A DNA stretch of 64,000 nucleotides from Planctomycetota bacterium (GCA_028280485.1 JANQLS010000002.1:1-64000); one strand, 5' to 3'; shown: positions 18,057 to 27,073, counted from the stretch's first letter. A program made the numbers and translations. Notes: generated by a model not told the origin, from the letters alone.

Positions 18057-18962
18057 TTGGGATTATTCATGACTCTCATGCTCAGTTCATGTGGTCGGAA
18101 ACAAGTCGGTGTTGATGGCGTCAATGGAAATTCAAAAGTGGCAGATAGAATGAGCCAGAAACGAATTCAGAAAAATATTAAATACGCTCACCGGGGTGAC
18201 CTTTCTCTTTATTTAGATCTCTATTTACCTGAGAAAAAATCTAATAATCCTAAGCTTCTGGTTTGGTTCCATGGAGGAGGTTGGCGCAGTGGAAGTAAAG
18301 ATGAATGCCACATTTCGTGGATGACCGAACATGGCTTTGCCGTTGCCAGCATTCAGTATCGACTTTCAGGGCAGGCTAAATTTCCAGCTCAGATTCATGA
18401 TTGTAAGGAAGCGATCCGCTACCTTCGAGCAAACTCTGAAACATATAGCTACGACTCTTCTCAAATAGGTGTTGCCGGAATTTCCTCAGGGGGGCAACTT
18501 GCTACATTACTGGGAACGACTGGCGATCGTGTTGAGTTGGGGGGAGCAGAGTTCAGTTCACTGAAAGATCACTCCACTCAAGTTCATGCCGTCCTCAACC
18601 TCTGTGGGACTTCCGATTTCATTCGAGCGATGAATCAGTTCCCCCAAGCCGTCGACGATCCTAATTCAACATTTGGCTTACTCTTTGGTGGGCCATTTTC
18701 TCAAAAGCACGAATTGGCAAAGCTTGCCAGTCCGGCGACTCATGTTTCCAAAGGAGATCCGCCACTTCTTTTAGTACATGGGACCAAGGATCCCATAGTG
18801 CCCTTCGATCAAAGTGAATACATGAGAGATCTCTATCAGCAAAATGGCCTTGAAGTTAAATTGATTACCATTCAAGACGGATCACATGTACCAGCCGAAT
18901 TTTGGGACAAGGAACGTCGTGTCCAATATCTCCAGTTTTTCGAACATCATTTAAAAAATTGA
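18057..18962 (+). CDS. Alpha/beta hydrolase, acetyl-esterase/BD-FAE-like lipoprotein
   Basis: A 301-residue serine hydrolase. LLVWFHGGGWRSG holds the HGGGW oxyanion block, GVAGISSGGQLA the GxSxG nucleophile, LLLVHGTKDPIVP the catalytic Asp region and DGSHV the His. These place it among esterases that remove acetyl or feruloyl groups from polysaccharides. The N-terminus is very short, with LMLSSC resembling a lipobox after only 8-12 residues; starts TTG 18057 and ATG 18069 are both possible, and an in-frame stop (18045) prevents any longer start. It is followed by the NIPSNAP-domain gene about 50 bases away. Confidence 0.88.
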   Translation: MGLFMTLMLSSCGRKQVGVDGVNGNSKVADRMSQKRIQKNIKYAHRGDLSLYLDLYLPEKKSNNPKLLVWFHGGGWRSGSKDECHISWMTEHGFAVASIQYRLSGQAKFPAQIHDCKEAIRYLRANSETYSYDSSQIGVAGISSGGQLATLLGTTGDRVELGGAEFSSLKDHSTQVHAVLNLCGTSDFIRAMNQFPQAVDDPNSTFGLLFGGPFSQKHELAKLASPATHVSKGDPPLLLVHGTKDPIVPFDQSEYMRDLYQQNGLEVKLITIQDGSHVPAEFWDKERRVQYLQFFEHHLKN

Positions 18963-19012
18963 ATCAAATCGCAATATACCTTCATTCCCGCTCAGAATAT
19001 TTCAGAGTCCTC

Positions 19013-21142
19013 ATGCCTCTTCTTTGGGTCATTCTGATTGGAACCAGTTACGCTGATCCACCGAGTCAATGGATCCAAAGTTACGATGCCGGTTATTTCG
19101 ATTCCAGTGGAAACTACGCTGGCGGATCCGAGATCATGCACCTCGCAACTCATCGAGGGAAGCTGTACGCAGCCAATGGCTATTGGATGGATGGTCGTTG
19201 GGCGATACCACCTGAAGGACAAAAGCAATCCGCTCAAGTTTTAAGACTCGATAGGCCTTTAGGCCGGTGGCAGGTCGACCTAGATACCGGGAAATCGAAT
19301 GAGTACGACCTCGAGTATATGAAGGGCAATATTCTAAAATCGATAACGTTTACCCAAGATACTTCTGGTCGATCATTCGACAGACCCGTATCTCTTCTCG
19401 TGATGGCAGCCGGTGCTCGTTTTGATCGAGGGGGAGCGGTTTCTGTTTGGGTGCGAAACGATGAACTGAACACCTGGCATCACACCTTAGTTCGTCATGG
19501 TTCGTCAGTCGGAGGAGTTCGGTGGGTTCCACGTGATATGCAAGTTTACCGAGATAAAATCACGGGAATCGAGAAGATCTTTTTACTCTTAGGAAATCCT
19601 GGAGTCATCACTGGGATCTACGATCCAAAAAATCCATCCAAGATTCGATGGGCTCGAAATACTGAATTTCCCTTCCTCACTCGAGGTGCCTTTCGCTCTC
19701 GTCCCTTAGGTATGGTACAAGCCAATGGATCTTTATTTTTCTCTGTCGACGATGCAATCTACCGTCGGGTTGATGGGCAGCGTCCCACTTGGGTTGAGGT
19801 TATAAACTTTGGGGATGATATCGACACCGATGTCGGAGGAATACGAGGACTCACCGCTGTATCCAATCCCAACGGAAAGGGGGAGTCTCTCCTCTTTGCC
19901 TGGGCTCCCGGAGGACGGTCTACTTCGCAAATTATGCGTCTTGATCCCGACGGAAAAGGTGGGTACTCAAGACACGAAGAAGTCAATATTCTCGAATTGA
20001 TGAGTCAACGTTTAGGAGTGAGAGTCAGTTACACCTTGGCTGCTCATAATATGATGTACCCCGTTCGTCACCCGAAATCGGGGAAGACTGTTCATATCAT
20101 CGGTTTCCAGGGCAACATTCACGGTAAAGATCATCTCCGATGGAAAGGCAGTCGGTTGTACGGTGGTGCGATGTATGCCATTCGTCACGACGAAAACAAG
20201 TACACTCTCCATGAAGTCAATCAGCCCTACCGGAAAGGAAAAGTTCCCTTAGTTTCACCTCGCACATTTTGTCAATCTCCATTCGGGGATAACTATTTTT
20301 ACATCGCCGGCCACGATGCGAGTCTTCGTATTTCAGATGACATGGCATGGGTTTACAAAGCAACATTGGATGTCGTTCTCGGAGAACAAGAGGGAAAAGA
20401 ATGGAACCGGCCTGAAAGAATTTCACCTATTCCTTCCCGTTTAAAACAAGGTCCTGTCTACGAGCTTAGAACTTATATTTCAACGGAGAATCGATTTAAA
20501 CATCTGATTCAGCGCTTTCGAGAGCACACTGATCGTCTTTTCAAAAAACACAACATGATTCCCGTCGGTTATTGGGTGCCTACCGAAGGGCCTCCGCTCA
20601 GTCGACGTACCCTGGTTTATATTTTGAAACACCCTTCTCGATATGAAGCTTGGAAGAACTGGGTTGCCTTCAGTAACGACAAGGAATGGGAACGAGTTCT
20701 CGATCAACCAGTATTTCAGGGACTCCTCCTTCAAAAACCTGATAGTGTTTTCTTAACTCTCAATTCCTATTCGGATCAGGTGAAGAACAAAATTGAAAGG
20801 ACCGGAGGAGTATTCGAGTTGCGAACTTACACAAGCATGGATGGGAAATTAGATGCCCTGAATGATCGATTCAAAAATCATACTGCTAAACTCTTTACTA
20901 CAAGCGGAATGAAGAACGTAGCTTATTGGACTCCCTTCGATAACCCGGTGTCCTCAAATCAGCTGATTTATTTGCTACAGCATACCAGTCGCAAGCAAGC
21001 CGATATCAATTGGAATGCTTTCCGTAAAAGTCCTACTTGGAAAAAGGTAGTTGCGGAATCGAAGAAGAATAATGGAAGATTATTGATAAAACCTCCGGAG
21101 AGGCTGTATTTGCGGGCTTTAGAATTTTCGCCTATCCGTTGA
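19013..21142 (+). CDS. Exported beta-propeller-like protein with two C-terminal NIPSNAP domains
   Basis: About 709 residues. I chose ATG 19013 because it gives a short signal peptide (ending TSYADP) and avoids overlap with the esterase; the open frame runs from 18902. Residues about 15-480 contain repeated beta-type segments with many Gly/Trp and Asp-rich turns, resembling a propeller. Two tandem NIPSNAP-like ferredoxin-fold units follow, starting VYELRTYIS and VFELRTYTS, each with a YW-P and a later W-AF block. NIPSNAP units alone are common in PVC bacteria, but their role is unknown. It likely shares a transcript with the upstream esterase. Confidence 0.82.
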   Translation: MPLLWVILIGTSYADPPSQWIQSYDAGYFDSSGNYAGGSEIMHLATHRGKLYAANGYWMDGRWAIPPEGQKQSAQVLRLDRPLGRWQVDLDTGKSNEYDLEYMKGNILKSITFTQDTSGRSFDRPVSLLVMAAGARFDRGGAVSVWVRNDELNTWHHTLVRHGSSVGGVRWVPRDMQVYRDKITGIEKIFLLLGNPGVITGIYDPKNPSKIRWARNTEFPFLTRGAFRSRPLGMVQANGSLFFSVDDAIYRRVDGQRPTWVEVINFGDDIDTDVGGIRGLTAVSNPNGKGESLLFAWAPGGRSTSQIMRLDPDGKGGYSRHEEVNILELMSQRLGVRVSYTLAAHNMMYPVRHPKSGKTVHIIGFQGNIHGKDHLRWKGSRLYGGAMYAIRHDENKYTLHEVNQPYRKGKVPLVSPRTFCQSPFGDNYFYIAGHDASLRISDDMAWVYKATLDVVLGEQEGKEWNRPERISPIPSRLKQGPVYELRTYISTENRFKHLIQRFREHTDRLFKKHNMIPVGYWVPTEGPPLSRRTLVYILKHPSRYEAWKNWVAFSNDKEWERVLDQPVFQGLLLQKPDSVFLTLNSYSDQVKNKIERTGGVFELRTYTSMDGKLDALNDRFKNHTAKLFTTSGMKNVAYWTPFDNPVSSNQLIYLLQHTSRKQADINWNAFRKSPTWKKVVAESKKNNGRLLIKPPERLYLRALEFSPIR

Positions 21143-21169
21143 ACTGTAACCAAGCTTTTACGTGTTCGA

Positions 21170-22312
21170 CTATTGATTCTTTTCTTTCCCCACCAAAGAC
21201 AAATCCGAAATTTCTGCTTCAGCCTCCCAATGCCCCATCCCTTCAAAACCGATGCTGAAATTGTAGATGGCGTAATCCTCTAGTTCAGCTGAAAGTTGTG
21301 GTTGCTTCTCTCTTCCTTGACGTAGCGCTTCTTCAACTAATCGTTTTATATCGACATTCACCGAATGCTTCTCCGAGAGTTTAGGGATAGCCTTCCCCTC
21401 TCGGGTGATGCTGTCCCGGTAGAAGATATTTCCATGCTGTTCGATGCCTAAATGAGGGGCGTAGTGTTTCTTATTGCTGGTAAAGAGCATCATCCCGGCG
21501 AAGAGTTTTTGGTTAAGATCTTTTTTGTTTCTTAAGAAAAACATAAATTTAAGGTTCATGCCCGATCGTGCCGCACCTCGAATATGGTTCGGCCAATTGG
21601 AAAGCTTGTTCATTTGATCCACTTTGAAGGAGACTTGAAATTGCAGCTCTTTAAACTTTTTGAGTGAAATCGGTTCGAGCATTCTTTGGTTCACCAAAAA
21701 GTGAGGCCAAGTATCGCGGGCCCATCGTTTGGAATGGGCGATGGCTGCATTGCGAATTTCATTTTTAGAGTTGTAGTAAAATTTTAGAGTACCTCTACGG
21801 TCGGTGGTGACGCGTTTCACGAGTTTTTTATTTCGCTCAGGGTGTCCCTTCGGCAATCCATAATTATTGTATTGAACGAACTGCAATTTTTCGGGGGTAT
21901 TGACTTCAACTTTATGATTCACCACTAAGCGATGGGCGTGAAGTTCTCTAATATGATTCCCATTTTTATCTTTGAAGTTGTGATGTAAACCTTCTTGAAA
22001 ATCCCAGGGATGGGTTTTCACCCCAACCTTTTTAACGGGTCCATCCGGAATCAGAAAGATCTGCCACGGAGAAATATCACGATACTTCTTCAATTGTCCC
22101 AGTGGAGGACGCCTTCCTCCGGTGTACTCACTGCCGTAGATAAAGGCTGCTCCAAATCCCTCCTTAAACTGGGTGTCCTTAATTAATGAAACTTCTTTTA
22201 TGGCCTTTTTTGAAGGCTGATTATGTTCGTAGAGAGGAGAAGGAAGAGATCCACCGCAGCTGAAGAGAAGTACCGCAAGAAATAGGGATAGGCTAAGAAT
22301 AAATCGATTCAT
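21170..22312 (-). CDS. Hypothetical lipoprotein paired with alginate-lyase-family protein
   Basis: A 380-residue lipoprotein: signal 1-18 with lipobox LLFSC. The remainder is basic and rich in aromatic residues, with a predicted beta-rich C-terminal half (SVNVDIKRLVEEAL, NFSIGFEGMGHWEAEAEISDLSL) that could be a concanavalin-like fold; this is a guess. Its start overlaps the stop of the upstream gene by four bases (ATGA), so the two are translationally coupled. The pairing with a lyase-family protein suggests glycan binding or cleavage at the cell surface. The family is not recognised with confidence. Confidence 0.72.
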   Translation of the reverse strand: MNRFILSLSLFLAVLLFSCGGSLPSPLYEHNQPSKKAIKEVSLIKDTQFKEGFGAAFIYGSEYTGGRRPPLGQLKKYRDISPWQIFLIPDGPVKKVGVKTHPWDFQEGLHHNFKDKNGNHIRELHAHRLVVNHKVEVNTPEKLQFVQYNNYGLPKGHPERNKKLVKRVTTDRRGTLKFYYNSKNEIRNAAIAHSKRWARDTWPHFLVNQRMLEPISLKKFKELQFQVSFKVDQMNKLSNWPNHIRGAARSGMNLKFMFFLRNKKDLNQKLFAGMMLFTSNKKHYAPHLGIEQHGNIFYRDSITREGKAIPKLSEKHSVNVDIKRLVEEALRQGREKQPQLSAELEDYAIYNFSIGFEGMGHWEAEAEISDLSLVGKEKNQ

Positions 22313-23514
22313 GGTTTTTGAACTCCGTGAGTCAGAAGAGGGAGTCCATAATAACAGAGCCAGGATCGTTGTGTCTTAGCACGATTCATCGACCGAACGA
22401 TGGCTTTAAGGTTGGGAACTTCAGGCCAGTGATGTAAGGCCACTTCGAACAATCCGAGGAAGGGTAGATTGTTTTGAATCGTGCGTTGATCGCGAAAGTA
22501 GTAATCACCGTGGAGACGAGCGTTTCGCAAACGAAAGAAATCACTGTAAAAGGTCGCTGATAACTTCAAGCACTCTCCGGTTGGGGCCTTCCAATTCACC
22601 CAATCTTTTCCCGTCACTCGATTTAAAACGTCGGCGGTGTAGAGCAAAAGGGTGAGAGTGAGATGGCAATAAGTCAGACCACTTCCTTCGTTGGTTCGAT
22701 AACGGTCTTGAAGTTCGCCGGCGTGGAGAGGTTTTCCTCGTAGTCCTCCGTGAGGTTTATCTCCAGGCATCAGGATTAGGCCAGCGATCAACTCTTTAAA
22801 ATCTTTTGGGTTGTCTTTTGAATCAACGGCAAATTGAATGAGCTTTTCATCACGAAGAGCAGCGCCAAATAAGACGAGACCTAAAACATGGGAAGCGTGG
22901 TGATTTTGAAATTCTTGGTTTCCGAAGTCATTATGTTTTTCCCAACGCTGGATCCCTTCTTTTACCACCTTCACGAGTTGACGGAACCAACTCTCAATTT
23001 TGATCTTCTTTTCCTGAGTTAATTCCGGATGACTTCCTAATAAATCATAGGCAACGATGAAGGGTAGCATTCCACGAGCCACATCCATGCCTGCATTAGG
23101 AAAGCGAATTTTGGGATTGAACTCAGTGCCGGGTTGGGGAGAAACACTCGCCCAGCGGTTGAGTAGGTTGATGGCATGAGAGCCAGACTTGAGATCCCCA
23201 TCGATGAGCCAGTGATAGGCTAATAATCTCGCAGCCGTACCTTGGTCTTGTGCCGCACCATGAAAACTGAGGCAATGATCTCCTTGGTAGGGCTTTGCTT
23301 GAGTTTTAAGGGCGGTCTCAATATCTTTTTGACAGCCTTTCCAGTAAGACCAGAAAGGTTCTTCCTTGCTCATGATCCTTTTCTTCATCAGGTCGATCAT
23401 CTTCGCGTTGCATTCAATGCGAGGTCCGAAGGAAGATTTAGAAAAGTTCTCTAAAGCTGGAGCAGGGAGCTGAAAGAGGATAAGAAAAGGGAAAAGGAGA
23501 AGAGGCAGCTTCAT
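22309..23514 (-). CDS. Alginate lyase-family polysaccharide lyase (toroid fold)
   Basis: 401 residues with a signal peptide (1-20, ending PAPA). GTAARLLAYHWLIDGD, NAGMDVARGMLPFIVAYDLL and QEFQNHHASHVLGL are blocks of the alginate_lyase alpha/alpha-toroid family; the last contains the N-H-H catalytic-type cluster. A later RTNEGSGLTYCHLTLTLLL block is also typical. These enzymes cleave uronate-containing polysaccharides such as alginate by beta-elimination in the periplasm. The preferred polymer (poly-mannuronate, guluronate or another uronan) cannot be inferred. It leads a two-gene unit with the lipoprotein at 21170-22312. Confidence 0.85.
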   Translation of the reverse strand: MKLPLLLFPFLILFQLPAPALENFSKSSFGPRIECNAKMIDLMKKRIMSKEEPFWSYWKGCQKDIETALKTQAKPYQGDHCLSFHGAAQDQGTAARLLAYHWLIDGDLKSGSHAINLLNRWASVSPQPGTEFNPKIRFPNAGMDVARGMLPFIVAYDLLGSHPELTQEKKIKIESWFRQLVKVVKEGIQRWEKHNDFGNQEFQNHHASHVLGLVLFGAALRDEKLIQFAVDSKDNPKDFKELIAGLILMPGDKPHGGLRGKPLHAGELQDRYRTNEGSGLTYCHLTLTLLLYTADVLNRVTGKDWVNWKAPTGECLKLSATFYSDFFRLRNARLHGDYYFRDQRTIQNNLPFLGLFEVALHHWPEVPNLKAIVRSMNRAKTQRSWLCYYGLPLLTHGVQKP

Positions 23515-23601
23515 GGACTTATTTGGGGAGATTGCAGAATTCGGAATTCAAGAGAGACGAATGAACCTCCACAATTATAACAAACCCTAAAAAGATCAGA
23601 T

Positions 23602-24039
23602 TCAACTTTTGTGATTTAGCTGAACTTCCACCTGTTCCATGGGGACAAAAGAGGAAGGAGCAGGTGGGTCTGTGATCACTTTTCTGGCTTCTTTTAAGGT
23701 CAATGCAATATCTTGATTCTCACCTAACCCTCCTTTTCGGGCATCTTTTCCGTAACAGATACCGACGGGTTTACCTTCGGAGACTTGGTACACATAAGGG
23801 TTTCCCCAGGGGTCTAAAACAGGTTCAGCGAAACCCATCAATAAATTACCATTGCCATCGACAATCTTTAATTCATTACACGATTGGGGGAGCTGTCCTT
23901 TTACGTTATGAAGGAAATCCGCTTGGAATACGATTTGAGAGAGATCTCCTTGGATGCGCTCTTGAGGGGTGGAGCAGCCCATTGAGATTAAACAGGATAA
24001 GAGTGTCACGAAGAGTGCAAAAGATTTTAACTTGAACAT
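23602..24039 (-). CDS. Lipoprotein with type II secretion pseudopilin (GspG)-like core
   Basis: 145 residues: signal with lipobox SMGC (Cys near residue 22), then a compact domain with LDPWGNPYVYQ and YGKDARKGGLGENQDI. These match the C-terminal core and Ca-loop of the major pseudopilin GspG. Unlike a real pseudopilin, there is no GFTLIE-type prepilin N-terminus and no long hydrophobic assembly helix; instead it would be lipid-anchored. It is therefore not an ordinary pilin subunit; it may be a stand-alone descendant of the fold. There is no T2SS gene next to it. Confidence 0.78.
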   Translation of the reverse strand: MFKLKSFALFVTLLSCLISMGCSTPQERIQGDLSQIVFQADFLHNVKGQLPQSCNELKIVDGNGNLLMGFAEPVLDPWGNPYVYQVSEGKPVGICYGKDARKGGLGENQDIALTLKEARKVITDPPAPSSFVPMEQVEVQLNHKS

Positions 24040-24191
24040 ACGAGCCTCCTTTTTCTGAATGAATTCTCAAACATTGGGGATAGTAAATTTATTCGGTTAG
24101 TATGGATTGAAATTGTCATCACAACGTCATTTATCGTGTAGAATGCCTCAAGTTAAGAATTTTATGGAGAGTATTTAGATTAAAGTTTTCA

Positions 24192-24782
24192 ATGATCAAT
24201 TCCGCTTTAAGTCGATATAGAGTAAAAATACTAAAATCAGCGTTCATATTGCTGGTTCTGTTTTCGTTTTATTTGACTTGGAAGTTTCTTGAAACACCCA
24301 TCCTGGAGAGATATTGGAAATGGAAATTAGATGAATGTAGTCCAGTAGAATGTGGGGAGATCCTTAACTACCTTGTTGATTCAAAGGAAGCTCAAAATTT
24401 CCCGTTGTTAATTCATGACTTAGAAAATCAACTCAAAAGAATTTTTTGGTGGGAGGTTCTTAAGATAAATGGCGAATATATCATTTTCAAGGTAGACGAA
24501 GAGAAATTGAAAAAGCTCAGCACTAAGAAAAATTTTGAGTCGAAGTGGGAAGATGTGACAGTAAATATTAATCAGTTTGTAAGATGTAAGAAAATTTATG
24601 AACAAAACCCAGAAATCGAAATTATTTTAAGAAAATATTTAACAAGTAAATCAAGATATAAAAGGACAATCGCTGCCTGTCTTCTATTTAAAGATAAAGA
24701 AAGTATGAACAGTTCGAGAGCGCTGAGGTCGAACTTGAGAGCTCTTGATTGTTTTAATGTTGTGGAAGAATTTCCCAAATAA
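24192..24782 (+). CDS. Hypothetical membrane-anchored protein, paralogue of 2543-3181
   Basis: 196 residues with one N-terminal transmembrane segment (about 14-30) and an AT-rich gene. It shares with the protein at 2543-3181 a post-membrane block (LETP, LDEC, VECGE) and a C-terminal block (TIAACLLFKDKES), with similar length and layout. The conserved pair of Cys after the membrane may form a disulfide if the domain is exported. Function is unknown. It lies between the GspG-like lipoprotein and the DUF6807 gene without tight coupling to either. Confidence 0.7.
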   Translation: MINSALSRYRVKILKSAFILLVLFSFYLTWKFLETPILERYWKWKLDECSPVECGEILNYLVDSKEAQNFPLLIHDLENQLKRIFWWEVLKINGEYIIFKVDEEKLKKLSTKKNFESKWEDVTVNINQFVRCKKIYEQNPEIEIILRKYLTSKSRYKRTIAACLLFKDKESMNSSRALRSNLRALDCFNVVEEFPK

Positions 24783-24825
24783 ATTTATTTTATGAGGAAA
24801 TGAGCCATTTCAAATTGGAGAGGGC

Positions 24826-26307
24826 ATGAGAGTCTGTTCACTTTTTATCGTTCTTACATTCATTCTGAGTTTACAAGCCTGTGCTTTAGACAGAGCAAAT
24901 AAGAATTCTCAGCCTAAAGTAAACAACCATCCCTACATCAAAAGCATCACTACTCCCAGCGGTCGACCGTACGAAATGGATGATTACGGGTTGGATCAGA
25001 GAAAGCTTGTTTATACCGATCGAACCTATGTTTTTACCGAAATCCCAGATGAGATCCATCGAGCACCCTACATCCGAGTCGCTAACGGCGATGATCGTTC
25101 CCTGGGAGATCACTGGCTTTCCTTCGAAAGTGATATCGATCTTAAGGTTTTAGTGGGAGTGGATACTCGAAATAAAACTCCTTTAAACTGGATGCAGGTT
25201 GGAGACCCGAATGGATTTTCTGATACAGGTTGGGTCATTAAAACGAATGACGCTCAGTTTCGTTTGTATCGGAAAAAATTTCCTAAGGGGAAGATCGTCC
25301 TCGGAGGGAATACGAATCAACCCAGTGACTCGGGACGCGGGAACTATATCGTCGTTTTTCAGAAGAAACCCATCCCGCGAAAAATCCACGGGAATCCTAA
25401 AGGGTTTTCATTTCGAGAAGAAAACGATACTTTGGAGATCTACTTCAAAAAACAGCACCTAGCCACCTACCTTAAACGACATCCCAAGCTCACTCGGCGT
25501 GCATTCGTGAATGTAAAATCTTTAAATGGGACTCAAGTCACTCGTAATTTTCCTCCTATTCAACCTGAAGATGACGATGTAGGTTTCCGAGCCCCTGGAA
25601 ACATCATCCATCCCTTCCTGCATCCCGGTTTGTGGTTGGGTTTCGCTGATATCAGTGGGAATGACTATTGGAGGCTTAAGGCGAAAGTTCAGTTTGAGGG
25701 ATTTGTGGGGAAGATCAGCGGTAACGAGAAAAATGGTAGCTTTAAAAATTTAAATCGATATCTAAGTGAAGATGGCAAACGAACTGTCTGTGATGAGTTA
25801 ACGACATATCAATTTGAAATCACTTCTCAGGGACTCCTTTTACGTATAAACGCCGAATACCATTCTAAGGATCGCGATTTTTATTTTGGGGACCAAGAGG
25901 AAGCAGGGCTGGCCTTAAGAGTCGCTTCTCCCATTCGAGTTCGTAATGGAAACGGAACGATTCTCAACGATCAAGGAAGCCTGAATGAAAAGGAGGTCCG
26001 GGGACAATTCGCTAAGTGGTTTGATTATTTTGGAAATATCGAAGATCGCCAGGTCGGAGTGATGATCGCCGGTTCACCCGAAAATCCTAAGACGACCTGG
26101 CTTCATGCTCGAGACTATGGCTTAGTAGCTACCAACCCGTTTCCGATGCAACCGGTGGGGCGGAGGGAGCCCTTTGTGAAGACTTGGGTGAAGAAGGGGG
26201 AGGTATATAAACTTTCTTATATCGTTTTGATTCACGACCAATCTAAAGAATTAGAGTTTGATCGAGATGTCGCTTATCAGCTTATTCTTAAAAGGTTCAG
26301 CCCATAA
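24826..26307 (+). CDS. DUF6807 (PmoA-like) lipoprotein
   Basis: 493 residues. Residues 1-19 form a lipoprotein signal (LSLQAC). IIHPFLHPGLWLGFADISGN (about 263-282) is the diagnostic block of the DUF6807/PmoA-like family; the N-terminal half is a separate beta-rich domain. The name methane-oxygenase PmoA is misleading: these exported proteins occur with sugar oxidoreductases and glycoside hydrolases in PVC glycan loci. The reaction is unknown. A GGAGAGGG box precedes the ATG. It stands alone and is followed by a gene-free 385-base repeat region. Confidence 0.8.
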   Translation: MRVCSLFIVLTFILSLQACALDRANKNSQPKVNNHPYIKSITTPSGRPYEMDDYGLDQRKLVYTDRTYVFTEIPDEIHRAPYIRVANGDDRSLGDHWLSFESDIDLKVLVGVDTRNKTPLNWMQVGDPNGFSDTGWVIKTNDAQFRLYRKKFPKGKIVLGGNTNQPSDSGRGNYIVVFQKKPIPRKIHGNPKGFSFREENDTLEIYFKKQHLATYLKRHPKLTRRAFVNVKSLNGTQVTRNFPPIQPEDDDVGFRAPGNIIHPFLHPGLWLGFADISGNDYWRLKAKVQFEGFVGKISGNEKNGSFKNLNRYLSEDGKRTVCDELTTYQFEITSQGLLLRINAEYHSKDRDFYFGDQEEAGLALRVASPIRVRNGNGTILNDQGSLNEKEVRGQFAKWFDYFGNIEDRQVGVMIAGSPENPKTTWLHARDYGLVATNPFPMQPVGRREPFVKTWVKKGEVYKLSYIVLIHDQSKELEFDRDVAYQLILKRFSP

Positions 26308-26332
26308 ATTTTGAAGCTGATAGGTTTTTAAA

Positions 26333-26360
26333 ATGATCCCTCGCTAAAGCTTCGAGCTTG
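26333..26360 (-). repeat. CGAAGCTTTAGCGAGGGA repeat, copy A
   Basis: On the minus strand this reads CAAGCTCGAAGCTTTAGC followed by GAGGGA. Two further copies are at 26452 and 30903. It lies in the gene-free stretch 26308-26692 together with copy B in the opposite orientation and the structured repeat copy 2. There is also a hairpin TTTGCGTG/CACGCAAA at about 26519-26540. Confidence 0.55.
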
Positions 26361-26451
26361 AAAGGGTGTTGTTTTAATCTTGAATGGCTGGTTGTAAGAG
26401 TGGAAGTCTTAGCAAAATAATTATTTTAAATGCCGTTGCCTCCTTCCAAGC

Positions 26452-26480
26452 CCGAAGCTATAGCGAGGGATAGAGGGATA
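26452..26480 (+). repeat. CGAAGCTTTAGCGAGGGA repeat, copy B
   Basis: CAAGCCCGAAGCTATAGC plus GAGGGA, differing by one or two bases from copies A and C. Copy A lies about 100 bases upstream in inverted orientation. Confidence 0.55.
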
Positions 26481-26559
26481 ATAGATTGGCTAAATATTCT
26501 AATTTGATCTTTAATTATATTTGCGTGGGATCACGCAAATCACAAACATAGGCTTAAAG

Positions 26560-26677
26560 CCTATGTTTAGTGGAGCGACGCCGCAGCCCTTTTGGGCTAT
26601 GCCAGAGGCATAGGAAGAACTGCTTGGAGCGTTTGAATAAAGGTCGAAACGACCTTTATTCAACAGGAACTAATTAG
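26560..26677. repeat. Structured dispersed repeat, copy 2
   Basis: It starts with CCTATGTTTAG and ends with AACTAATTAG, as in copy 1. The last hairpin (26633-26663) is a perfect 14-bp stem with outer arm TTGAAT/ATTCAA shared with copy 1 and an inner arm (AAAGGTCG/CGACCTTT) that differs completely but still pairs. A middle hairpin CTATGCC/GGCATAG (26597-26613) replaces the copy 1 middle stem. A further inverted repeat, CATAGGC/GCCTATG, overlaps its left end. It ends 15 bases before the gene at 26693. Confidence 0.7.
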
Positions 26678-26692
26678 GGGCGAAACGATTAA

Positions 26693-27025
26693 ATGAATCA
26701 TAATGGAAAAAGAATTATTAAGGGCCCACCTAGTGCATTTGAGATTTTATTTAAGTTCTTTTTCTGGTATTTAATGGCTTCACTGCCCATAACTCTTATA
26801 TGGGCTGTACTGATTGAACCCCATCCGCATATCGGAAGGGGAGGAGTTATTCTTTATTTATTGATCTTGACACCGCTCATGCCCATTGCCTCAATTCTTG
26901 GCGTTTTTAATGGGATGGTAGATCACATCCTCTATTTAATACTATTTTTCTCTATACTCCTTTTTGGGTTGAGGAGGAGTTTAGGTTGGCCCGGTTGGGG
27001 CCTTAAAAGAAAAACAAGGTCGTGA
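26693..27025 (+). CDS. Small integral membrane protein (hypothetical)
   Basis: 110 residues with about three transmembrane helices (20-43, 53-75 and 78-96) and a basic C-terminus. Around residues 28-70 the pattern YLMAS...HPHI...LTPLMPIASILGVFNG is echoed in the protein at 28339 (YLVAA...HPHA...IAPILPIFITQGILEG), suggesting paralogues. The gene starts just after structured repeat copy 2. No function can be assigned. Confidence 0.62.
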   Translation: MNHNGKRIIKGPPSAFEILFKFFFWYLMASLPITLIWAVLIEPHPHIGRGGVILYLLILTPLMPIASILGVFNGMVDHILYLILFFSILLFGLRRSLGWPGWGLKRKTRS

Positions 27026-27073
27026 ATTAGAACCTAATTTTATAATCAGGATTTTTAAGCTCAGAGTTCTTAC

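Noticed and set aside
24826-26307. Particulate methane monooxygenase subunit
   Set aside because: The PmoA-like label comes from an old family name; the protein is an exported lipoprotein with no membrane helices or copper sites of true PmoA.
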